Assembly (NCBI RefSeq): GCF_022761035.1
Contig: NZ_JAKWJP010000001.1
Location: 1,054,001 to 1,118,000, forward strand
Origin: Microbacterium sp. SS28
Lineage (GTDB): Bacteria > Actinomycetota > Actinomycetes > Actinomycetales > Microbacteriaceae
Reading direction: 5' to 3'
Length of the DNA: 64,000 nt
Below are positions 32,818 through 40,537 of the stretch, piece by piece (positions within the stretch are counted from its first letter, which is position 1; every line of letters begins with the position of its first letter). The notes under the pieces were generated by a model. The model was not told where the DNA came from and did not search any database. It saw nothing but the letters and a program-made list of their open reading frames with translations. Made by a program: the position numbers and the translations under genes.

Positions 32818-34131
32818 GTGTCCACAGCAGAACGACGGCGTCTGCGGAAGCCGATCATCGGCACTGCGGTCCTGCTGGGTGTCGGCGCGCTCGTGCTCGC
32901 GGGGTGTGCGGGCGGCGGATCCGGCGGCGGCGACGAGCCCAGCAGCTTCGAGTTCCTCAAGAACGCCGAGAACACCACGACCGAGCCGATCCTCCAGGCG
33001 CTCGCCGACGGAGAGTGCACCGACGAGAACGAGGCACTGCCGCTCGAGGTCAGCTCCATCCCCCAGGCAGAGCTCGACGCGCAGATCCAGCTGCTCGCGA
33101 CGCAGGATGGCCTGCCCCCCATGTTCTCCGCCGGCGGCAACCCCGCCGAAGGCGCGAAGCTCGCCGACAACGGCTACCTCGTCGACTTCGACAAGGCCCT
33201 CACCGAGCTCGGCGTGCGCGACAAGGTCGCCGAAGGCGCCGTGTCGACGATCAAGAAGCTGTACGGCGGCGAGTTCACGTTCTTGCCGTACCAGTACAAC
33301 ATCGAGGGCATCTTCTACAACAAGGCGATCTTCGAGGAGAACGGCTGGGAGGTCCCCGAGACGTGGGACGACCTGCTGACCGTCGCGGGCGAGGCCAAGG
33401 CCGCCGGACTCACGCCGTTCGCGGCATCCGGTGAGCAGGGCTGGCCCCTCACGCGTCTCGTGAGCGGCTACCTGTTCCGCACGCTCGGCGCCGACGCGCT
33501 CGAGAAGGTGCGCGACGGCGACGCCAAGCTGACCGACCCCGAGTACGTCGCAGCCGCGCAGGCGATCGCCGACCTCGGCGCGCAGGGCTACTTCGGCGAC
33601 AACGTCGCGTCGCTCGACTACGACGCCGCCAGCAACGAGTTCCTCACGGGCAAGGCCGCCATGATCTACATGGGCAGCTGGCTGCTGGGCAACATCAACG
33701 GCGACGGCAACCAGATCGGCGCCGACAACGTCGGGTTCTTCAAGTACCCGGCAGTCGAGGGCGGCAAGGGCTCGATCGACGAGTACCCGTCGAACGTCGG
33801 CCTGCCGGCGACCTTCAGCGCCAAGGCGTACTCGGCCGAGAACGGCGTGGGCGACTGGCTCAAGTGCATCACCGCCAACTACGGCAACGAGGCGCTCAAG
33901 CAGGGCCAGATCACCGGCTTCATCGCCGATGAAGAAGTCGAGCTGCCCGCCATCTCGCAAACGATCGCCGACGAGATCGCCGGAGCGAGCGACAGCGTGC
34001 TGTGGTTCGAGGCGCTCTTCAACGCGAAGGCGTCGAGCGTCTCTTCGACCAACGCGGCCCTGCTCGTGACGGGCCAGCTCACGGCGGAGGAGTTCATGAA
34101 GCTCGTCCAGGACGCGCTGGACGCAGGCTGA
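32818..34131 (+). CDS. Sugar ABC transporter solute-binding lipoprotein
   Basis: A 437-residue extracellular solute-binding protein of the family-1 sugar type. A basic start and hydrophobic stretch (GTAVLLGVGALVLAGC) end in the lipobox LAGC, so it is a membrane-anchored lipoprotein; a Gly/Ser linker follows. Typical segments are PYQYNIEGIFYNKAIFEENGWEVPETWDDLL and EFLTGKAAMIYMGSWLLG. GTG 32818 sits just after AAGGAGG. It captures sugar or oligosaccharide for the two permeases downstream. No ATPase gene is in this operon, so a shared MsmK/MalK-type ATPase is probably encoded elsewhere. Confidence 0.93.
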   Translation: MSTAERRRLRKPIIGTAVLLGVGALVLAGCAGGGSGGGDEPSSFEFLKNAENTTTEPILQALADGECTDENEALPLEVSSIPQAELDAQIQLLATQDGLPPMFSAGGNPAEGAKLADNGYLVDFDKALTELGVRDKVAEGAVSTIKKLYGGEFTFLPYQYNIEGIFYNKAIFEENGWEVPETWDDLLTVAGEAKAAGLTPFAASGEQGWPLTRLVSGYLFRTLGADALEKVRDGDAKLTDPEYVAAAQAIADLGAQGYFGDNVASLDYDAASNEFLTGKAAMIYMGSWLLGNINGDGNQIGADNVGFFKYPAVEGGKGSIDEYPSNVGLPATFSAKAYSAENGVGDWLKCITANYGNEALKQGQITGFIADEEVELPAISQTIADEIAGASDSVLWFEALFNAKASSVSSTNAALLVTGQLTAEEFMKLVQDALDAG

Positions 34132-34137
34132 TCCGCA

Positions 34138-34173
34138 CGCCCCGGTGCGCCTGGCCTCAGGCGCACCGGGGCG
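34138..34173 (+). terminator. Strong intra-operon hairpin between binding protein and permease genes
   Basis: A perfect 16-base stem (CGCCCCGGTGCGCCTG and its complement) with a 4-base GCCT loop lies seven bases after the binding-protein stop. There is no T run. In ABC operons such hairpins stabilise the upstream message or partly stop transcription, giving more binding protein than permease. Confidence 0.8.
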
Positions 34174-34223
34174 TCATCCTGTCACCGACTCCCCCGTCCG
34201 ATCATCCGAAAGGCCGCCGCCAA

Positions 34224-35105
34224 ATGAAGTCCGTCCTGGGCGACCGCAAGGCGATCACGCTGCTGCTGACGCCGGCACTGCTCGTCTACACCCTGATCAT
34301 CCTCGTGCCCGTCATCTGGTCGTTCGGCCTCACGTTCTTCACCGGGAGCGTCCTGACCGGCTTCGAGTTCACGGGCCTCAAGAACTTCCAGCGGCTCTTC
34401 ACCGACCCGTACGTGTGGGACGCGTTCTGGTTCACGATGAAGTACGCGTTCCTCATGACGCTCCTGCAGGTCGTACTCGGCTACGGCCTGGCCCTGCTGT
34501 ACCAGTTCGTGCTCCGCAAGTCCTCCGTCGTCGTGCGCACCTTCGTCTTCTTCCCCGTCGTGCTGCCGACCGTCGCGATCGCTCTGCTGTACCAGAAGCT
34601 CTTCCAGTCGGCCCCGAGCGACGGTCTCGTCAACGAGCTGCTCGTCAACGTGGGCCTCGACTCGGTCGACTGGCTCGGATCGGGCACGACGGCGTTCTTC
34701 GTCATCGTCATCATGGACGTCTGGCGCTCCGTCGGCTTCTACGGCGTGCTCATCTTCTCGGGTCTGCTCGACATCCCCGACGACATCATCGAGTCGGCGC
34801 GCATCGACGGCGCCAAGACGTTCAAGCTCTTCCGCCACATCATCCTGCCGATGTCGCTGCCGATCCTGTTCGCGTCGTTCATCTTCAGCATCAACGGCAC
34901 GATCAAGGTGTTCGACTCGGTCTTCGCCCTCACCGGCGGCGGGCCCGGCAACTCGACGACGCCGCTGACGCTGTACATGTACCGCACGGCGTTCCAGTTC
35001 AGCGACTTCGGCTACGGGTCCACGATCGCGCTGCTGCTGACGATCATGTGCCTCATCGTGACCCTGCTCATCTTCCGCTCGTCGCGACGCGACAACACCG
35101 TCTGA
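34224..35105 (+). CDS. Sugar ABC transporter permease (MalF-like)
   Basis: A 293-residue inner-membrane permease with six predicted helices (first at about residues 12-33). The EAA loop that contacts the ATPase reads DIIESARIDGAKTFKLFRHIILPMSLP, and the late GGGPGNSTTPLTLYMYRTAF is characteristic of MalF/UgpA-type sugar permeases. The ATG at 34224 lies downstream of the strong hairpin after the binding-protein gene. It pairs with the following permease to form the membrane channel for the imported sugar. Confidence 0.93.
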   Translation: MKSVLGDRKAITLLLTPALLVYTLIILVPVIWSFGLTFFTGSVLTGFEFTGLKNFQRLFTDPYVWDAFWFTMKYAFLMTLLQVVLGYGLALLYQFVLRKSSVVVRTFVFFPVVLPTVAIALLYQKLFQSAPSDGLVNELLVNVGLDSVDWLGSGTTAFFVIVIMDVWRSVGFYGVLIFSGLLDIPDDIIESARIDGAKTFKLFRHIILPMSLPILFASFIFSINGTIKVFDSVFALTGGGPGNSTTPLTLYMYRTAFQFSDFGYGSTIALLLTIMCLIVTLLIFRSSRRDNTV

Positions 35106-35119
35106 GGGGAAACGCGACC

Positions 35120-36034
35120 ATGACTTCGACAATCGATCCTCAGACCTCCGCGGTCCACACTCCCCGTGCCTTCGAGCCGCATCGCACGGGCCCCGCGGGG
35201 GCGCTGCTGCACGTCCTGCGCCGCATCCCGACCTGGCTCACCATCGCGGTGCTGCTGGTCATCTTCATCTATCCGCTGTTCTGGATGGTCATCAACTCGT
35301 TCAAGTCGAACAGCGACTTCCTCAACAACCCCTCCTACGCCCTCCCGGTCGTATGGGAGTGGGAGAACTACGTCATCGCGTGGGAGACGGGCAACCTCGC
35401 CACGACGATCACGAACTCGCTCATCGTCACGGTGCCCTCGCTCGTGTTCATCGTGCTGCTCGGCACTGCGGCGGGCTTCGCGCTCGAGGTGCTCGTGTTC
35501 AAGGGTCGCGGCACCGTCCTGCTGCTCTTCCTCGCGGGCATCATGATCCCGGGCCAGATGATCGTCCTGCCGCTGTTCAACACGTTCTTCCAGCTCGGCA
35601 TCAACAACTCGTACCTGCCGATGATCCTCATCTACACCGCGGCGGGGCTGCCGCTGACGGTGTTCATGATGGCGACGTACTTCCGCGCGATCCCCCGCGA
35701 GATCTTCGAGGCCGCGACGATCGACGGAGCGTCCATGACGCGCGCGTTCTTCGCGATCGGCTTCCCGATGATGCGCAACGCCGTCATCACCGTCGCGATC
35801 GTGCAGTTCTTCCTCATCTGGAACGACCTGCTCATCGCCCTGATCTTCGGCGGCAAGCGCAGCCTCAACACGATCCAGGTCGGTCTGCTCAACTTCTCCG
35901 GCGAGTACGGCGCGATCAACTACGGGCCCCTGTTCGCCGCGATCTGCATCACGACGTTCGGCATCCTGATCCTCTACCTGTTCCTCAACCAGCGGATCAT
36001 GAAGGGTCTCGCCGCCGGAGCGGTCAAGGGATGA
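35120..36034 (+). CDS. Sugar ABC transporter permease (MalG-like)
   Basis: A 304-residue permease with six predicted helices. The N-terminal about 35 residues are polar and cytoplasmic. The EAA loop reads EIFEAATIDGASMTRAFFAIGFPMM, and the end KGLAAGAVKG is standard for MalG/UgpE-type proteins. ATG is 14 bases after the partner permease stop, following GAGGGGAAA. It completes the sugar importer. No ATPase gene follows; after 36034 there are only repeats and then a convergent gene. Confidence 0.93.
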   Translation: MTSTIDPQTSAVHTPRAFEPHRTGPAGALLHVLRRIPTWLTIAVLLVIFIYPLFWMVINSFKSNSDFLNNPSYALPVVWEWENYVIAWETGNLATTITNSLIVTVPSLVFIVLLGTAAGFALEVLVFKGRGTVLLLFLAGIMIPGQMIVLPLFNTFFQLGINNSYLPMILIYTAAGLPLTVFMMATYFRAIPREIFEAATIDGASMTRAFFAIGFPMMRNAVITVAIVQFFLIWNDLLIALIFGGKRSLNTIQVGLLNFSGEYGAINYGPLFAAICITTFGILILYLFLNQRIMKGLAAGAVKG

Positions 36035-36074
36035 GCGTGACGGAGGGGCGGCGGGTGCTGCATCCGCCGCCCCT

Positions 36075-36285
36075 CGAACTTCGGACCATTGCGCGAGATT
36101 CGGATCCCCTCGCCGAGATCATCCGAATATGCTGCACCGGCCCGATCCAGCGCAGACGGATGCCGCGTCCCACACCCCACGAACTTCGGACCATTGCGCG
36201 AGATTCGGATCGCCTCGCCGAAACAATCCGAATGAGCTGCGCTCGCCCGACACGGCGGGGACGGATGCCGCATACCGCCGCCGCA
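36075..36285. repeat. Two copies of a 105-base repeat related to the 31-kb repeats
   Basis: CGAACTTCGGACCATTGCGC begins copies at 36075 and 36180, a 105-base step. Each contains GGATC..CCTCGCCG, then ATCCGAAT..GCTGC and ends in GACGGATGCCGC. The reverse complement of the 122-base unit at 31215-31580 carries the same blocks in the same order, so this is one dispersed family placed in opposite orientation. Like that array it lies between two convergent genes. Nothing else was seen in 36035-36300. Confidence 0.85.
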
Positions 36286-36300
36286 CGGCGGGCGGGCCGG

Positions 36301-37131
36301 TCAGCGCCAGTCGTGGCGTGCGACGAAGCCGAGGCGCTCGCGCAGCTTGCGCGTCGAGACGAGCGACTCGAACTCCCCCAGGTCGGCGGCGACGGGAGTG
36401 CCGGGGAACCAGCGCTCCGCGAGCGCGCGCGACGGGATCGACAGCCCCGACTCGGGCGCCGCGACGTTGTACACCTCGAAGCCCGGTCGGGCGGCCTCGA
36501 GCGCGAGGGCCACGACCTCGGCACCGTCGCGGGCGTCGATCCACGTGCCGATGAGGTCGCGGCGGTAGTCGGGGTCGCCGGCGCGATCGAAGGTCGCGTA
36601 CTCGGTCTCGTCGACGACGTTGGTGAAGCGCAGCGCCGTGATCGAGGCATCCGGATGCCACGTCACGAGCTGTCCCGCCATCGCCTCTTCGACGACCTTG
36701 CCGAGCCCGTACGTGTTGTTCGCCTGCGTGTACGACTCGTCGACGGGGAGCGCGGGCGGCGCGACGTCGAAGGGGAAGCCCATCGCCGTGATGCTCGAGG
36801 CCGCGACGATCGTGCGGATGCCGACGCGGTGCGCCGCGAACAGGACGTGGAAGCTGACGCTGAGGTTGTTGTCGAACGTCGCGGCGTCGGGCACGAGGCC
36901 GTTGACGGGGAGCGCCGCGAGATGCACGAGCGCATCGAGGCCCTCGTGCCGCGCCGTCACACCCAGGAAGGCGTCGAGCGTCTGGCCGTAGTCGGTGAAG
37001 TCGACGCGGACGAATCCGGGGCCGGCGGGCCCCGCAAGATCGAAGCCGACGACGTCGTGGCCGCGCTCGCGCAGCGCCGCGACCGTCGCTCGTCCGAGCT
37101 TCCCGCCGCTTCCCGTGACACCGATGATCAT
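36301..37131 (-). CDS. NAD-dependent epimerase/dehydratase-type SDR
   Basis: A 276-residue extended SDR. GVTGSGGKLGRATVAAL is the NAD-binding loop, HLAALPVNG follows, and the catalytic Tyr-Lys pair is in NNTYGLGKVVEEA, preceded by ASSITAMG with the Ser. The C-terminal half has the substrate region TNVVDETEYATF and a late RKLRERLGFVARHDW. It may be a sugar epimerase or a sugar/uronate dehydrogenase. It is divergent from the rhamnosidase operon and shares its promoter gap with LacI-type operators, so it is probably part of the same regulon. The substrate is not known. Confidence 0.82.
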   Translation of the reverse strand: MIIGVTGSGGKLGRATVAALRERGHDVVGFDLAGPAGPGFVRVDFTDYGQTLDAFLGVTARHEGLDALVHLAALPVNGLVPDAATFDNNLSVSFHVLFAAHRVGIRTIVAASSITAMGFPFDVAPPALPVDESYTQANNTYGLGKVVEEAMAGQLVTWHPDASITALRFTNVVDETEYATFDRAGDPDYRRDLIGTWIDARDGAEVVALALEAARPGFEVYNVAAPESGLSIPSRALAERWFPGTPVAADLGEFESLVSTRKLRERLGFVARHDWR

Positions 37132-37182
37132 GGCTTCCTCCGAGTCCGCGCCACCGTACCGCGCCGCGCGCTCCGATGCCGC

Positions 37183-37250
37183 TTTGAAACGTCACAACTT
37201 CATTGTCTCCGTCGTTGCAAGTCGACTATAGTTCAGAATGAAACGTTTCG
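37183..37250 (+). promoter_or_regulatory. Promoter and LacI operators of the rhamnosidase/RLP operon
   Basis: TTTGAAACGTCACAA (37183-37197) and TGAAACGTTTCG (37239-37250) match the operators at the transport promoter. A -35-like TTGTCT (37203-37208) and -10 TATAGT (37227-37232) are 18 bases apart, with the second operator starting seven bases after the -10. The arrangement (one site upstream, one over the start) repeats that of the 32.7-kb promoter. Confidence 0.7.
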
Positions 37251-37271
37251 AAATCGAGTATGGAGTGCCCA

Positions 37272-39881
37272 ATGACGGTCACGGTCGCCGCCCCGCGCAT
37301 CGAGCATCATCGCGAAGCCCTCGGGATCGGTGAGCCCCGTCCGCGCCTGTCGTGGACGGTGACGGCCGCTCCCGCCGGCTGGAGCCCCGCCGGCTCCCGC
37401 GTCGAGATCCGCCGCGGCGGCGAGACCGAGGTCTTCGAGATCGACGGCCCCGACCAGGTGCTCGTGGCATGGCCCGCGGCGCCCCTTCGGTCGCGCGAGA
37501 GCGCCGAGGTCCGGATCGCCGTGCGCGGCCGGGACGGCGCATGGTCGGCCGCGAGCGACTGGACGACCCTCGAAGCGGGGCTGCTGAGTCCCGAGGACTG
37601 GTCGGCCGGGCCCGTCGGAGCGATCTGGAACGAGAACCCCCACTCCGACCGGCGTCGGCCGTCGCTCGTGCGCCGCGAGTTCGAGGTCCGGCCGGACCTC
37701 GTCCGCGCCCGCCTCTACGCGACGGCGCACGGCCTCTACCAGGCCGAGATCAATGGCCGGCGCGTCGGCGACGACGTCCTCTCCCCCGGCTGGACGGTGT
37801 ACCGCGAGCGGCTGCGCTACTACACGTACGACGTGACCGACCTGCTCGAAACCGGGGCGAACGCGGTGGGCGCATGGCTCGGCGACGGCTGGTACCGCGG
37901 CCGGCTCGGCTGGCGCGGCGGATTCCGCAACCTTTCGGGCGACGACCAGTCCTTCCTCGCGCAGCTCGAGCTCACCTACGCGGACGGCTCGCGCGACGTC
38001 GTCGCGACCGACACGACCTGGCGAGCGGCGCGCAGCCCCATCGTCGCGTCGGGCATCTACGACGGCGAGGACTACGACGCGCGCGACGAGCTGCCCGGCT
38101 GGTCGCGCGCAGGCTTCGACGCCGCCGACTGGAGCCGCGTGCAGCTGCGCCGCCGCGATCCCGCGACGCTCGTCGCGCCGACGGGACCCCCCGTGCGCGT
38201 GACGCAGGAGGTGCACCCGGTCGCCGTCCTCACGACGCCGTCGGGCAGCCGCGTCCTCGACTTCGGCCAGAACCTCACGGGTGTCGTTCGACTGCGCGGG
38301 TCGGCACCGGGCGGCACGACCGTGACGCTCCGCACGGCCGAGGTGCTGCAGGACGGCGAGCTGTACGCGCGCCCCCTCCGCGAGGCGAAGTCGACCGACC
38401 GCTACACGTTCGCCGGCCGCGCGGCCGGCGAGGAGTGGGAGCCCCGGTTCACCTTCCACGGCTTCCGCTACGTCGAGGTCGACGGCTGGTTCGGCGATCT
38501 GGACGCGGCCGTCGCCGCGGGAGCGCTCGTCGCTCGGGTCCTGCACTCCGACCTCGCCCGGACCGGCTGGTTCGAGTCGTCGGATCCGCTCCTGAACCGC
38601 CTGCACGAGAACGTCGTGTGGGGCATGCGCGGCAACTTCGTCGACATCCCCACCGACTGCCCGCAGCGCGACGAGCGGCTGGGCTGGACCGGCGACATCC
38701 AGGTCTTCGCGCCGACGGCGTCCTTCCTCTACGACTGCTCCGGTATGCTCGCCGGCTGGCTGCGCGACCTCGAAGCCGAGCAGCTGCCCGACGGCACGGT
38801 GCCGTGGTTCGTGCCCGTGATCCCCGCCGACACGATGTGGACCCCGCAGCGGCCCGGCGCTGCGTGGGGGGACGCGGCGGCGGTCGTCCCGTGGACGCTG
38901 TACGAGCGGTTCGGCGACCTCGGGGTGCTGCGCGCCCAGTTCGAGAGCGCGCGCCGGTGGGTCGACCTGCAGGCCGACATCGCGGGCGAGTCGCGGCTGT
39001 GGGACACCGGGTTCCAGCTCGGCGACTGGCTCGACCCGGCAGCGCCGCCGCATGATCCCGCCGATGCCAGCACCGACCGCTACCTCGTCTCGACCGCCTA
39101 CTTCGCACTGTCGGCCGGCCTCGTCGCACGGATGGCCGAGGCGCTGGGCGACGACGTGTCGGCCGCGCGCTACGCGACGCTCGCGCGGGAGGTGCGAGCC
39201 GCGTTCGTCGCGAGGTACGTCGACGGCGACGGCCGGATGACCTCAGACGCGCAGACGGCGTATGCGATCGCGCTGCGGTTCGACCTGCTTCCCGAGGGGC
39301 TGCGGGATGCCGCGGCGGGGCGTCTCGCGGAACTCGTGCGCGCCGCCGGCAACCGCATCGCGACGGGCTTCGTCGGCACACCCGTCCTCGCCGACGCGCT
39401 GAGCGCCCACGGCCGGCTCGAGACGGCGTACGACCTGCTGCTCGAGCAGGGATGCCCGTCCTGGCTCTACCAGGTGCAGATGGGCGCGACGACCGTCTGG
39501 GAGCGCTGGGACTCGATGCTGCCGGACGGCACCGTCAACCCGGGGTCGATGACCTCGTTCAACCACTACGCGCTCGGAGCCGTCGCCGACTGGCTGCACC
39601 GCGTCGTCGCGGGCCTCGCGGCGGACGAGCCGGGCTACCGGCGCATCCGCTTCGCGCCGCGCCCGGGCGGCGGACTCTCGTCGGCGAGCGCGCGGCACCT
39701 CACCCCCTACGGCGAGGCGTCGATCGAATGGCGGCTCGACGAATCCGAGCTGCGCGTCCGCGTCGTCGTCCCGGTCGGAGCCGAGGCGATCCTCGACCTC
39801 GACGGCGAAGAGCCCGAGACTCTCGGCCACGGCACGCATGAGCGCACTTTCGCGCGCGCAGCGCTCGAGGAGATCGCATGA
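37272..39881 (+). CDS. Alpha-L-rhamnosidase (GH78)
   Basis: An 869-residue protein with the GH78 plan: N-terminal beta domains (AHGLYQAEINGRRVGDDVLSPGWTVYRERLRYYTYDVT is the usual accessory domain), the (alpha/alpha)6 catalytic barrel and a C-terminal beta sandwich. The acid motif DCPQRDERLGWTGDIQVFAPTASF near residue 460 and VWERWDSMLPDGTVNPGSMTSFNHYALGAV near 742 hold the catalytic carboxylates. No signal peptide, so it acts on imported oligosaccharide. ATG 37272 is six bases after GGAG; an ATG at 37260 is less well placed. It releases terminal alpha-L-rhamnose, as found on pectins and flavonoid glycosides. Confidence 0.93.
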   Translation: MTVTVAAPRIEHHREALGIGEPRPRLSWTVTAAPAGWSPAGSRVEIRRGGETEVFEIDGPDQVLVAWPAAPLRSRESAEVRIAVRGRDGAWSAASDWTTLEAGLLSPEDWSAGPVGAIWNENPHSDRRRPSLVRREFEVRPDLVRARLYATAHGLYQAEINGRRVGDDVLSPGWTVYRERLRYYTYDVTDLLETGANAVGAWLGDGWYRGRLGWRGGFRNLSGDDQSFLAQLELTYADGSRDVVATDTTWRAARSPIVASGIYDGEDYDARDELPGWSRAGFDAADWSRVQLRRRDPATLVAPTGPPVRVTQEVHPVAVLTTPSGSRVLDFGQNLTGVVRLRGSAPGGTTVTLRTAEVLQDGELYARPLREAKSTDRYTFAGRAAGEEWEPRFTFHGFRYVEVDGWFGDLDAAVAAGALVARVLHSDLARTGWFESSDPLLNRLHENVVWGMRGNFVDIPTDCPQRDERLGWTGDIQVFAPTASFLYDCSGMLAGWLRDLEAEQLPDGTVPWFVPVIPADTMWTPQRPGAAWGDAAAVVPWTLYERFGDLGVLRAQFESARRWVDLQADIAGESRLWDTGFQLGDWLDPAAPPHDPADASTDRYLVSTAYFALSAGLVARMAEALGDDVSAARYATLAREVRAAFVARYVDGDGRMTSDAQTAYAIALRFDLLPEGLRDAAAGRLAELVRAAGNRIATGFVGTPVLADALSAHGRLETAYDLLLEQGCPSWLYQVQMGATTVWERWDSMLPDGTVNPGSMTSFNHYALGAVADWLHRVVAGLAADEPGYRRIRFAPRPGGGLSSASARHLTPYGEASIEWRLDESELRVRVVVPVGAEAILDLDGEEPETLGHGTHERTFARAALEEIA

Positions 39882-40537
39882 GCACCCGCATCGCGTTCCT
39901 GCACACGGGAGCCGTCGTGATCGCGCCCGTCACCGAGCAGGCGCGCGCGGCGCTGCCCGACGCGACGTTCGTCAACTACCTCGACGACCGCATCGTCGCC
40001 GACCTCGGCGACCCCGCCCGCTCGGCCTCGGTGCCGGGCCGCGTGCGCGACCTCGTGCACGCCGCGAAGTCCGGCGGCGCCGACGTCGTGATGCTCACGT
40101 GCTCATCGATCTCGCGCCTCGCGGCGCCCGCCGCCGCCGAGATCGGCATTCCGGTGCTGCGCATCGACGAGGCGATGGCGGATGCCGCGGTCGCGGCGGG
40201 TTCGCACATCGCTGTCGTCGCGACCCTGCCGACGACGCTCGAGCCGACCGTCGGGCTGCTGCGCGAGCGCGCGGCGCTCGCGCGGCGCGACCCGTCGATC
40301 GCGGCCGAAGTCGTCGACGGCGCCTTCGCTGCGGTCTCGTCGGGCGATCGTCCGACGCACGACCGGCTCGTCGCGGCCGCGATCGAGCGGCTCGCGGAGA
40401 CCGCCGACGTCGTCGTGCTCGCGCAGGCGTCGATGGCTTCGGCGGCGAGCGCCGCCCGAGTCGGCGTGCCCGTGCTGTCGAGCATCGCGCCGGGGATCGA
40501 GCGACTGCGGGGCTGGGTCGAAGGGGACGTGCGATGA
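39878..40537 (+). CDS. Asp/Glu-racemase-fold protein with a single candidate cysteine
   Basis: A 219-residue protein of the Asp/Glu/hydantoin racemase superfamily. The first-half cysteine is present (Cys75 in VMLTCSSIS), but the matching second-half site reads VVLAQASMASAAS with no cysteine. Two-cysteine racemases need both, so this is more like the single-cysteine group, which includes arylmalonate decarboxylase and isomerases. ATGA overlaps join it to the genes on both sides. It may isomerise or decarboxylate a sugar acid in the locus; no function is established. Confidence 0.78.
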   Translation: MSTRIAFLHTGAVVIAPVTEQARAALPDATFVNYLDDRIVADLGDPARSASVPGRVRDLVHAAKSGGADVVMLTCSSISRLAAPAAAEIGIPVLRIDEAMADAAVAAGSHIAVVATLPTTLEPTVGLLRERAALARRDPSIAAEVVDGAFAAVSSGDRPTHDRLVAAAIERLAETADVVVLAQASMASAASAARVGVPVLSSIAPGIERLRGWVEGDVR

